This document shows positions 1 through 5,545 of a stretch of DNA of 6,726 bases, one piece after another. The stretch lies in assembly GCA_934648845.1 (NCBI GenBank), contig CAKUFS010000049.1:1-6726 (forward strand). The letters run 5' to 3'. The DNA is from an uncultured Eggerthellaceae bacterium. Its GTDB lineage: Bacteria; Actinomycetota; Coriobacteriia; Coriobacteriales; Eggerthellaceae. Made by a program: the position numbers and the translations under genes. Numbering within the stretch: position 1 is the stretch's first letter; the number at the start of each line of letters is the position of its first letter. The notes beneath the pieces were generated by a model that was not told the DNA's origin, ran no database searches, and was given only the letters and a program-made list of their open reading frames with translations.

Positions 1-717
1 CCGCTTTCGCATGCCGAGCGCGATGTGTTGCGCGAATACGTGACGCGTCGCGGTGCGGGCGAGCCGCTTCAGTACATTGTGGGCGAAGTAGGATTCAGGC
101 ATATCGACGTGAAGGTGCGCAAAGGCATTTTGATTCCGCGCCCGGAAACAGAAGTGCTGGTCAGCGAAGCGCTTGCGGCTCTGCCGGCAGATGAGCCGTT
201 TTTGGCTGCCGACATTTGCACGGGAAGCGGCTGCATTGCGTGCTCGCTTGCGTATGAACGCCCCGAATGCCGCGTTGTTGCAACCGATATTTCTGCCGAT
301 GCGTTGGAGCTTGCGCGTGAAAACGTGGAAAACCTTGGTCTTGACCAGCGCGTTTCGCTTTTCCAGGGAGACTTGGGCCAGGCGGTGCCCGCTGAGTTTA
401 TGGGTACGTTTGACCTGGTTATCTCGAATCCTCCCTACATTCCTACTGCCGTTTTGGATACGCTTGAAAGGGAAGTGACCGCTTTTGAGCCTGCATTAGC
501 GCTTGATGGCGGCGCGGATGGCTTGGAGCTGTTCCGTCCGCTTACCCAGTGGGCGGCACGTGCGCTGAAGCCAGGTGGCGTGTATGCCGTTGAGCTGCAT
601 GAAACATGTCTTGAGCAGGCAAAAGAGCTTGCTTTGCAGAATGGTTTCGTGCAAGGTGAAATCGTGCGCGATTTAGCGGGACGGCCGCGTATTTTATTGG
701 CACGCCGTGCTGACTAA
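1..717 (+). CDS. prmC: Release factor glutamine methyltransferase PrmC, 5'-truncated by the window edge
   Basis: PrmC uses S-adenosylmethionine to N5-methylate the glutamine of the GGQ motif in release factors RF1/RF2, which speeds peptide release in the cytoplasm. The frame is open from base 1, so 238 residues are visible. Compared with E. coli PrmC (277 aa), about 45 N-terminal residues are missing. In window numbering, a GEPLQYIVG segment (20-28) links the N-terminal domain to the catalytic domain. IPRPETE (45-51) follows, then the SAM-binding loop DICTGSGCIA (71-80; DLGTGSG is commoner in the family), the acidic ATD at 94-96, and the signature NPPY (143-146) that holds the target glutamine. 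EPALALDGG (163-171) is also typical. The GTG at 25 can be read as a start, but homology continues upstream of it, so it is internal. The stop is TAA at 715. prmC often follows prfA, which would lie outside the window. Family assignment is secure. Confidence 0.95.
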   Translation, partial: PLSHAERDVLREYVTRRGAGEPLQYIVGEVGFRHIDVKVRKGILIPRPETEVLVSEALAALPADEPFLAADICTGSGCIACSLAYERPECRVVATDISADALELARENVENLGLDQRVSLFQGDLGQAVPAEFMGTFDLVISNPPYIPTAVLDTLEREVTAFEPALALDGGADGLELFRPLTQWAARALKPGGVYAVELHETCLEQAKELALQNGFVQGEIVRDLAGRPRILLARRAD

Positions 718-887
718 GAGGCTAAGTGATTAGCTGTGTGCTTGACCAGGTGGTAAACTGAGCAGGTTAATTCGTTTTGACGTTTCGGCTGCTTCATGTG
801 CTTCGGGCTGGTAATTGTTCGCACCTGCGCAAGCCCTGCTGGGCGCGCGATAAGCCCGCGGGGGCGGGTACCAGAAAGGAATTATGT
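718..887 (+). promoter_or_regulatory. Leader/promoter region of the purine nucleoside phosphorylase gene
   Basis: This 170-base gap has no convincing gene. A weak inverted repeat GCTAA-GTGA-TTAGC lies at 721-734 just after prmC, but it has no T-tract. A possible promoter is TTGACC (742-747) with GTTAAT (766-771) at an 18-base spacing; the -35 is good and the -10 is poor. Closer to the gene, GCGC-AA-GCCC (827-836) can pair with GGGC-GCGC (841-848), and CCCGC (855-859) can pair with GCGGG (864-868). The second hairpin ends four bases before the Shine-Dalgarno sequence. I recognise no known riboswitch consensus. Structure-based control of translation is conceivable but unproven. Confidence 0.35.
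873..880 (+). promoter_or_regulatory. Ribosome binding site that fixes the PNP start
   Basis: AGAAAGGA lies 7 bases before the ATG at 888. The frame is open upstream to an ATG-like codon at 777, but no such site precedes that codon and the extra residues are not PNP-like. The start is therefore 888. Confidence 0.8.
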
Positions 888-1727
888 ATGACAACGGATG
901 CATACACGTTGAAAGAGAAAATCACGTTCGCGGCGCAGCTCATTCGCACGCGTTTGAATGGTCGCGCGCCTGAAGTGGGCATTGTTTTAGGTTCGGGCTT
1001 AGGCCCGCTGGCGGAGCAAATCGAGCAGCCGGTTTTCATTCCCTTTGCGGATGTTCCCTTCATGAAGACCTCGACCTGCACGGGTCATGTGGGTCGCTTC
1101 GTGTGCGGTGATCTGGGTGGAAAATGCGTGCTTGCTATGCAGGGTCGCCTGCACGGCTACGAGGGCAACACGGCGCAGCAAGTGGCGTTTCCCATTTGGG
1201 TTATGCATGAGCTGGGCATTCAAACGCTCATCACCACAAATGCGGCGGGTGCCATCAACGCGTCTTACCATGTGGGTGATTTCTGCATCATGACCGATCA
1301 CATCAATTTTACCGGTCGCAATCCTATTGTGGGTATCGAGCCCGATCAGATTGCCTTCCGGTTCTTCAGTATGCTTGATGCGTATGATCCCGAGCTGCGT
1401 GCTTTGACGCAAAACATTGCCGATAGGGAAGGTATTCCCGTTCATCAGGGCGTTTACCTGGGGCTTTTGGGGCCAAGCTTTGAGACGCCGGCCGAGATTC
1501 GCGCGTTTCGCGCCTGGGGTGCCGACACGGTTGCCATGAGCGTGTGCGAAGAAGTGATTGCGGCGCGTCACGTGGGCATGCGCGTTTTGGGTATGTCGCT
1601 TTGCAGCAACATGGCGTGCGGTGTTGAGAATGCCTCGCCGAACGACGTTGAAGTGTTCGAGGTCGCGAATGCGCGCTCTGCTGATTTCTGCAAGCTTATC
1701 ACGTGCGTTGTTGCGGAAATGAAGTAG
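888..1727 (+). CDS. punA: Purine nucleoside phosphorylase, trimeric (inosine/guanosine) type
   Basis: This enzyme catalyses reversible phosphorolysis of (deoxy)inosine and (deoxy)guanosine to the free base and (deoxy)ribose-1-phosphate in cytoplasmic purine salvage. The 279-residue length fits the family (about 270-290). The phosphate loop GSGLG is at 35-39 and GRLHGYEG at 86-93 carries the phosphate-site Arg87 and His89. TTNAAGAIN is at 116-124. GPSFETPAE (195-203) includes the base-contacting Phe198 and Glu199. Met217/Ser218 and Asn241 match the human residues Met219/Ser220/Asn243. These positions follow from an alignment by eye with an offset of two. Slight oddities are VAMSVCEE where VGMSTVPE is usual, and SNMACG where TNMAAG is usual; the contacting side chains are kept. 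Asn241 in the base pocket argues for 6-oxopurine specificity. It lies 170 bases after prmC and is convergent with the aminotransferase gene. Gene symbol by analogy with actinobacterial PNP. Confidence 0.93.
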   Translation: MTTDAYTLKEKITFAAQLIRTRLNGRAPEVGIVLGSGLGPLAEQIEQPVFIPFADVPFMKTSTCTGHVGRFVCGDLGGKCVLAMQGRLHGYEGNTAQQVAFPIWVMHELGIQTLITTNAAGAINASYHVGDFCIMTDHINFTGRNPIVGIEPDQIAFRFFSMLDAYDPELRALTQNIADREGIPVHQGVYLGLLGPSFETPAEIRAFRAWGADTVAMSVCEEVIAARHVGMRVLGMSLCSNMACGVENASPNDVEVFEVANARSADFCKLITCVVAEMK

Positions 1728-1760
1728 ATGCTTGAGCGATAGGCTTTTGCTGCAAGAAGC

Positions 1761-1798
1761 AAAAATGATTCGGGACGTCTCAGGGGGACGTCCCGAAT
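1761..1798 (-). terminator. Intrinsic terminator for the minus-strand aminotransferase gene
   Basis: A perfect 12-base-pair stem (ATTCGGGACGTC at 1768-1779 with its complement at 1787-1798) has a 7-base loop. Read on the minus strand it is followed by CA and then TTTTT (complement of 1761-1765), as expected for Rho-independent termination. The plus-strand side reads TGGTAAAG with no T-tract, so the directional signal serves the aminotransferase gene, whose stop codon is about 40 bases away. Some bidirectional activity is possible because the stem is strong. Confidence 0.8.
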
Positions 1799-1829
1799 TG
1801 GTAAAGACAATCAAATAGAAACTGCTTAG

Positions 1830-1858
1830 GGCGTGGAAATTATTCCACGCCTTCTTTT
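1830..1858 (+). terminator. Intrinsic terminator for the PNP transcript, overlapping the opposing gene's 3' end
   Basis: A 9-base-pair perfect stem (GGCGTGGAA at 1830-1838 with TTCCACGCC at 1843-1851) and an ATTA loop are followed by TTCTTTT on the plus strand. The hairpin lies over the stop codon and last three codons of the minus-strand aminotransferase, whose TAA stop is the complement of 1840-1842. A PNP mRNA ending here would have a 3' UTR of about 130 bases that is antisense to the end of the aminotransferase mRNA. Confidence 0.7.
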
Positions 1859-3072
1859 ACAAGCTGGTCATAGCAATGTGCGAATGTGTCGCAAACGTAA
1901 GCAAGCTCTTCATCGGTCATGCGCGTATTCAGCGGCAGCGTGATTTCGTTCGCGAAATGTGCGTACGCGTTGGGATAATCCTTGATATCGAAACCCAGAT
2001 TCGCATACGCGGAAAGCAGCGGCAGCGGCTTGTAGTGGACGTTCGTGCCCACGCCTTCTTCTGCCATGCACTGAATGAGCAGATTGCGGAACTCCATGGA
2101 TTTTCCCGTAAGACGCGTGATCATCAAGTGGCCCGACGAATGCTTCTGGTCGGTGTAATGGTCAAGAAACTCCAGGTCGTAGGCAGAAAGCTTCTCTTCA
2201 TACGCTTCGATCATCTGTTTGCGGCGCTCAAGCATGCCCGGGTAGCGGCGCAGCTGCGCCAACCCGATGGCGGCCTGGATGTCGGTCATGTTGCACTTGT
2301 AACCAGGGAAGACCACGTCGTATTCCCACGCGCCCGCCTTGTTTTTGCTCAGGGCGTCTTTGCTTTGCCCGTGGAGCTGCATGAGCATGGTCTCGTGATA
2401 GAACGCATCGTTATCAAAGCCGGGAATCGCACGCCAAGAAAGCGCTCCGCCTTCTGCGGTAGTGAAGTTCTTCACGGCATGGAAGCTGAACGTGGAGAAG
2501 TCGGCGATGTTGCCCGCCATGGTTCCCTTATAACTTGCGCCTAGTGCATGGGCATCGTCGGTGATAAGGATCATGCGATCGAAAAGCTCTTGCTTGGAAC
2601 CTGCTTTCGGGTGCCACAAGTTCTTTTTCTGCTCCAGAATGTCGTAAATGCGGTCGAAGTCGCACAGCGTTCCGCCCAGGTCAACAGGGATAACCGCCTT
2701 CGTCTTGCTGGTGATGGCGGCGCTCATGGCATCGTAATCCATCTCAAAGGAATCGTTTTGGATGTCAACGATAACGGGAGTGGCGCCCACGTGAACAATG
2801 GGCGAGGCAGAAGCGGTGTACGTGTACGCGGGCACAATGACTTCATCGCCCGGGCCGATTTCAAGCAGGCGCAGAATGGATTCAAGCGCACACGTAGCGC
2901 TTGAAAACGTTGCGAGCCCAGCGGCTCCCGTGTAGTCACGCAGTTGACGTTCGAGCTCTTTCGTTTTGGGACCGGTGGTAATCCAGCCGCTCTTCAGCGT
3001 GTCAACAACTTCGTTTATTTCGTCTTCGGAAATATCGGGGGGAGAAAAGGGAATGTTCATTTTTACACTCAT
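1840..3072 (-). CDS. DegT/DnrJ/EryC1/StrS-family PLP-dependent aminotransferase
   Basis: This is a fold-type I PLP aminotransferase of the sugar aminotransferase family. Relatives such as ArnB transfer an amino group, usually from glutamate, to a nucleotide-linked keto-sugar for surface glycan synthesis. The protein is 410 residues long with the start at 3072. The N-terminal SGWITTGPKT (28-37) is the family's substrate-loop signature. DDAH (172-175) supplies the Asp expected to contact the PLP pyridine nitrogen. SFHAVKNFTTAEGG (196-209) contains the PLP lysine, Lys201. GYKCNMTDIQAAIGLAQL (257-274) and NVHYKPLP (344-351) are also conserved. About 16 residues are inserted relative to ArnB between the DFDRIYDI region and the DDAH strand; I recall this from a subfamily common in gut Firmicutes and actinobacteria. 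The frame continues upstream to 3135, but GGAGG at 3083-3079 directly serves the ATG at 3072. No sugar-nucleotide genes lie nearby, so the substrate is unknown. Confidence 0.9.
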   Translation of the reverse strand: MSVKMNIPFSPPDISEDEINEVVDTLKSGWITTGPKTKELERQLRDYTGAAGLATFSSATCALESILRLLEIGPGDEVIVPAYTYTASASPIVHVGATPVIVDIQNDSFEMDYDAMSAAITSKTKAVIPVDLGGTLCDFDRIYDILEQKKNLWHPKAGSKQELFDRMILITDDAHALGASYKGTMAGNIADFSTFSFHAVKNFTTAEGGALSWRAIPGFDNDAFYHETMLMQLHGQSKDALSKNKAGAWEYDVVFPGYKCNMTDIQAAIGLAQLRRYPGMLERRKQMIEAYEEKLSAYDLEFLDHYTDQKHSSGHLMITRLTGKSMEFRNLLIQCMAEEGVGTNVHYKPLPLLSAYANLGFDIKDYPNAYAHFANEITLPLNTRMTDEELAYVCDTFAHCYDQLVKEGVE

Positions 3073-3078
3073 GGAAAT

Positions 3079-3083
3079 CCTCC
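3079..3083 (-). promoter_or_regulatory. Ribosome binding site that fixes the aminotransferase start
   Basis: On the minus strand the sequence reads TTGGAGGATTTCC followed by ATG at 3072-3070, which is a near-ideal site with a 6-base spacer. The upstream in-frame ATG at 3135 is preceded only by GTGAAAA, and its 21 extra residues lack family similarity. The protein therefore begins MSVKMNIPFSPPD. Confidence 0.9.
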
Positions 3084-3143
3084 AATCGGCGGTGGGCGCG
3101 GTGCCCTTTAGTTCGAACTTCATATTATGCGCCATTTTTCACA

Positions 3144-3171
3144 TTATGGGCCGTTATGGGCTTTTATCCAC
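3144..3171. repeat. Three TTAT-led 8-mers at exact 10-base spacing
   Basis: TTATGGGC starts at 3144 and again at 3154, and TTATCCAC starts at 3164; a related TTATGCGC starts at 3125. The 10-base period would place the copies on one face of the helix. On the minus strand the first two copies read GCCCATAA. This could be an array of protein half-sites or overlapping -10-like elements for the aminotransferase promoter. Confidence 0.45.
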
Positions 3172-3182
3172 AAAAGTGGATA
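3165..3182. promoter_or_regulatory. Perfect palindrome, candidate operator in the divergent region
   Basis: TATCCAC-AAAA-GTGGATA is a perfect 7-base inverted repeat with a 4-base centre. It lies 93 bases upstream of the aminotransferase start and about 240 bases upstream of the glnA -10, so it is better placed to control the aminotransferase. The left arm overlaps TTATCCACA (3164-3172), a perfect match to the DnaA box consensus. A single box is not an origin. A dimeric repressor site is an alternative reading. Confidence 0.5.
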
Positions 3183-3183
3183 C

Positions 3184-3209
3184 GCCGCTTGGTGGAAATG
3201 CCGCTTGGT
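3184..3209. repeat. Short direct repeat GCCGCTTGGT
   Basis: GCCGCTTGGT occurs at 3184-3193 and 3200-3209, a 16-base period, directly beside the palindrome. The function is unknown; it may be a chance duplication or part of the same control region. Confidence 0.35.
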
Positions 3210-3405
3210 AAGGTTGTTTGCGGCAGGGAGCTTGCTGCGTCGTGCTCGGGGATGCGTTCAAGGGCGTGTCTTTCCGTAATCCCGCCGCCCGCGGCGCAGG
3301 GACTTACCGCATCTCGTTCAAGCAGCGTGCATGATTCGTGACGCTCATAAAATGAAAACTATTTGAAACAATGACACGGTATCATACCAAACGATAATGT
3401 GTATA

Positions 3406-3414
3406 TGCCATAAT
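3406..3414 (+). promoter_or_regulatory. Extended -10 promoter for the glutamine synthetase operon
   Basis: TG-C-CATAAT matches the extended -10 pattern (TGn plus five of six bases of TATAAT). No good -35 lies 16-18 bases upstream, which is tolerated in extended -10 promoters and often means an activator is needed. The predicted RNA start near 3421 gives a leader of about 55 bases before the ATG at 3477. The flanking DNA is clearly more AT-rich than the genes. Confidence 0.5.
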
Positions 3415-3464
3415 AGCGTTTATGCAGCGCAAGATGGCTTTTGAAGGGCATAAGCCCGAGTTTC

Positions 3465-3470
3465 AGGAGG
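3465..3470 (+). promoter_or_regulatory. Ribosome binding site that fixes the glnA start
   Basis: AGGAGG is a perfect Shine-Dalgarno core with a 6-base spacer to the ATG at 3477. The frame is open to an alternative start at 3441, but that codon lacks a site and adds 12 residues not found in the family. Confidence 0.9.
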
Positions 3471-3476
3471 CATGAG

Positions 3477-4817
3477 ATGTCTGATCTTCAGCGTGATTTC
3501 GTTATTAAAACCATCGAGAACCGTGATGTTCACTTCGTTCGTTTCTGGTTTACCGATGTGCTGGGAACCATGAAATCTTTTGCCGTTATTTCAAGTGAGC
3601 TGGAAGATGCGTTCGAACGCGGCATGGGCTTCGATGGCAGCTGCATTGAGGGTTTCGGCCGCGCAGGCGAAACGGATATGCTGGCGTTCCCCAGCCCTAC
3701 TACGTTCCAGATTCTGCCGTGGCGTCCCGATAGCAATGCGGTAGGACGCATGTTCTGCAACGTGTGCACGCCCGATGGCGAGCCGTTTAAGGGTGATCCG
3801 CGCTATGTTCTGAAGAAGATTTCCGGCAAGGCGCAAGAGATGGGCTTCGTGTCAAACATGGGCCCTGAACTGGAGTATTTCTACTTCAAGAGCCCCGATG
3901 CGCCTGAACCGCTTGACCGTGGTGGCTTATTCGACTTAACGTCGCTTGACTCTGCAACCGATTTGCGACGTGACACTATTATCACGCTGGAAAAGATGGG
4001 CATTCCCGTTGAATACTCCCATCACGAGCGCGGTCATTCGCAGCATGAGATTGACCTGCGTTTTACCGATGCCGTATCTATGGCAGATGCCGTTATGACA
4101 TACAAGCTGGTTGTGAAAGAGATCGCTCTCAAACACGGTGTGTATGCGTCGTTTATGCCGAAACCCATGGCCGACCAGCCCGGATCATCCATGCATGTGC
4201 ACCAGAGCCTGTTCGACCTGGATGGCAATAACGTCTTCTTCGACGCGTCCGACCCCCTGGGGTACAATCTTTCCGCTACGGCAAAGCACTACATTGCCGG
4301 CATTTTGAAATACGCTCCTGAGTTCTGCCTGGTCACGAACCAGAACATCAATAGCTACAAGCGCTTAGTTGTTTCTGCGAATGATTCAGCGATGCTTACC
4401 TGGTCGCGCAGCAACAGTGCTTCGATTGTGCGTATTCCTGGGTATCGCCCCGAAAGCGAGCAAGATGCGCGCATTGAAGTGCGCAACCCCGATCCCGCTG
4501 CGAACCCGTATTTGGCGTTCGGCGTTATGCTGGCGGCTGGTTTGCGTGGTATCGAGGAAGAGCTTGAGCTTGCTGCACCTGTCGAGGCAGGCGTGCAGCT
4601 TCCGCGCGATAGGCATGCGCTGGCGAAAATGGGAATCGGCACGCTGCCCGAGAGTCTGGGCGAGGCGATTGACCTGTTTGAGGCATCCGATTTCATGCGT
4701 GAAACGCTGGGAGAGCACATCCACAACTACCTTATTGAGCATAAGCGTGCAGAATGGGAAGAGTACCAGAGCCGTATTTCTCAATGGGAGCTCGATCGAT
4801 ATTTGGCGGTGTTGTAA
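3477..4817 (+). CDS. glnA: Type I glutamine synthetase-like enzyme, GlnA2-like, with altered flap residues
   Basis: Glutamine synthetase (GS) makes glutamine from glutamate, ammonia and ATP via gamma-glutamyl phosphate; relatives such as Streptomyces GlnA2 ligate glutamate to polyamines. The 446-residue protein has the small N-terminal domain with GFDGSCIEGFGR (51-62, including Asp53) and the catalytic barrel. Metal-site Glu131/Glu133 (MGPELEY), Glu184 and Glu191, and His240 (GSSMHVHQS) are present. So are Arg296 (TNQNINSYKRL), Arg319, Glu334 and Arg336 (RIEVR). It aligns without gaps to Salmonella GS from Arg321 to Arg344. On that alignment the flap catalytic Glu327 becomes Asn302 (SANDS instead of GYEAP) and Arg339 becomes Ser314. 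The adenylylation-type NLY/NIY motif is also absent, so GlnE control is unlikely. From recall, the overall sequence resembles Mycobacterium GlnA2, which keeps both residues. It has its own promoter and abuts the regulator downstream. The fold is certain; the substrate is open. Confidence 0.9.
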   Translation: MSDLQRDFVIKTIENRDVHFVRFWFTDVLGTMKSFAVISSELEDAFERGMGFDGSCIEGFGRAGETDMLAFPSPTTFQILPWRPDSNAVGRMFCNVCTPDGEPFKGDPRYVLKKISGKAQEMGFVSNMGPELEYFYFKSPDAPEPLDRGGLFDLTSLDSATDLRRDTIITLEKMGIPVEYSHHERGHSQHEIDLRFTDAVSMADAVMTYKLVVKEIALKHGVYASFMPKPMADQPGSSMHVHQSLFDLDGNNVFFDASDPLGYNLSATAKHYIAGILKYAPEFCLVTNQNINSYKRLVVSANDSAMLTWSRSNSASIVRIPGYRPESEQDARIEVRNPDPAANPYLAFGVMLAAGLRGIEEELELAAPVEAGVQLPRDRHALAKMGIGTLPESLGEAIDLFEASDFMRETLGEHIHNYLIEHKRAEWEEYQSRISQWELDRYLAVL

Positions 4818-5492
4818 ATGCAGCGAAAAAATGTGATTTTCATTGCGGACAGCCTTGATAACGCTCGCGTGTTCAAAACGGCGCTTACCGGTCTTGACGT
4901 GGATATTGCAAGCGGCTCATCGGCGCAGCTTCAGCGACTTTTGCAGCAGCATCCTGATTATGACCTGGTTATTTTTGAAGCCACGAATGATTCGGGCGAA
5001 AAAATGGCGCAGGTGGAAAAGATGCTTTCCCACGAGGGAAGCGGCGCGCTGCTTGTCATTGTAAGCCAAGAACGTCTGAACGATTTCCGCTTTCCGGTGC
5101 AAGTGAAAAGCGATTTTGTGGTGCAGGGTGCCTCGGTCGAGGAATGCTCGGCGCGTATTCGCCAGCTTTTGTGGCCGGGCAACGAGACCGCTTCGTCGGA
5201 TTATCTGACGGTTGACAACATGACCATCAATTTGGCCACCTATCAGGTGAAAGTAAATGGCGAGCCCGTTGATTTCACGTATTTGGAGTATGCGCTTTTG
5301 GCGTTTTTAGTCACGCACCCTGGGCGCACGTATTCGCGTGATGCGCTGCTGCGCCGCGTATGGGGCTTCGATTATTATGGCGGCTCTCGCACTGTTGACG
5401 TGCATGTTCGTCGCGTGCGCGCGAAGCTGGGCCCCGAGCTTTCCCAGCGTTTGGAAACGGTACGCGGTGTGGGCTACTTGTGGAATTCGTAA
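4818..5492 (+). CDS. GlnR-like orphan OmpR-family regulator with a degenerate receiver
   Basis: This is a 224-residue DNA-binding regulator, expected to be a cytoplasmic dimer. Residues 1-118 form a receiver-like domain and about 128-222 a winged helix. The winged helix carries YLEYALLAFLVTHPGR (155-170), VWGFDYYGG (181-189), the recognition-helix segment RTVDVHVRRVRAKLG (191-205), and TVRGVGYLW (214-222). This half closely matches, from memory, actinobacterial GlnR, the global nitrogen regulator. The receiver is atypical: only one acid (Asp11) of the N-terminal pair remains, Glu54 (DLVIFE) occupies the phospho-Asp position, and Gln103 occupies the Lys position, so phosphorylation control is unlikely. 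GlnR itself also works without a canonical pocket. The ATG directly follows the glnA TAA with no gap, and there is no good Shine-Dalgarno site, so translation is probably coupled to glnA. No histidine kinase gene is adjacent. A local regulator of glnA is the likeliest role; identity as true GlnR is inferred. Confidence 0.85.
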   Translation: MQRKNVIFIADSLDNARVFKTALTGLDVDIASGSSAQLQRLLQQHPDYDLVIFEATNDSGEKMAQVEKMLSHEGSGALLVIVSQERLNDFRFPVQVKSDFVVQGASVEECSARIRQLLWPGNETASSDYLTVDNMTINLATYQVKVNGEPVDFTYLEYALLAFLVTHPGRTYSRDALLRRVWGFDYYGGSRTVDVHVRRVRAKLGPELSQRLETVRGVGYLWNS

Positions 5493-5497
5493 GGGAT

Positions 5498-5545
5498 GCG
5501 GCCGTGGATGCCGCTGTGGAGACGGCTATAGAGGCGGTTATGAAG
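5498..5545 (+). repeat. Four degenerate 12-base repeats just after the regulator stop
   Basis: Four consecutive 12-mers (GCGGCCGTGGAT, GCCGCTGTGGAG, ACGGCTATAGAG, GCGGTTATGAAG) begin 5 bases after the regulator stop. In the -1 frame relative to the regulator they encode AAVD-AAVE-TAIE-AVMK, then AE and a TGA at 5552. A GTG at 5480 could open a 24-codon frame, but no ribosome site precedes it. It may be remnant coding DNA, a tail reached by frameshift, or non-coding repeat. Confidence 0.4.

Larger units (their letters stand above)
3073..3476. promoter_or_regulatory. 404-base divergent intergenic region between the aminotransferase and glutamine synthetase genes
   Basis: No credible gene lies here; a 61-codon plus-strand frame at 3156-3341 has no ribosome binding site and no recognisable protein. 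From left to right it holds the aminotransferase leader, two minus-strand CATAAT hexamers (3129-3124 and 3148-3143) that could act as -10 elements but lack a good -35, TTAT boxes and a palindrome (3125-3182), a 10-base direct repeat (3184-3209), a GC-rich self-complementary stretch at 3283-3296, and an AT-rich glnA promoter zone (3345-3420). That zone contains GAAAA (3354) and GAAAC (3365), 11 bases apart, and the small palindrome GGTAT-C-ATACC (3378-3388). A 4-base-pair GGGC-ATAA-GCCC hairpin (3446-3457) precedes the glnA ribosome site. Confidence 0.5.

Noticed and set aside
25..717. GTG at 25 as the true start of prmC
   Set aside because: PrmC-like sequence continues upstream in frame to base 1, and a 230-residue protein would lack most of the N-terminal domain.
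999..1814. 271-codon minus-strand reading frame opposite the PNP gene
   Set aside because: It is the antisense shadow of a clearly recognisable PNP. It has no ribosome binding site, and its translation is rich in Arg/His with no family features.
1876..2904. Two long plus-strand reading frames (222 and 118 codons) opposite the aminotransferase
   Set aside because: The minus strand encodes a complete aminotransferase with all signatures; these frames are by-products of its codon bias and have no start signals.
3164..3172. Perfect DnaA box as a sign of a replication origin
   Set aside because: Only one consensus box is present, with no cluster, no AT-rich unwinding element beside it, and no dnaA/dnaN neighbours.
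3283..3296. GC palindrome CGCCGC-CC-GCGGCG as a terminator
   Set aside because: The 2-base loop is too tight for the full stem and no T-tract follows on either strand.
3156..3341. 61-codon plus-strand frame in the divergent region
   Set aside because: There is no Shine-Dalgarno site and no recognisable protein, and it runs through the palindrome and repeats, so it is more likely non-coding.
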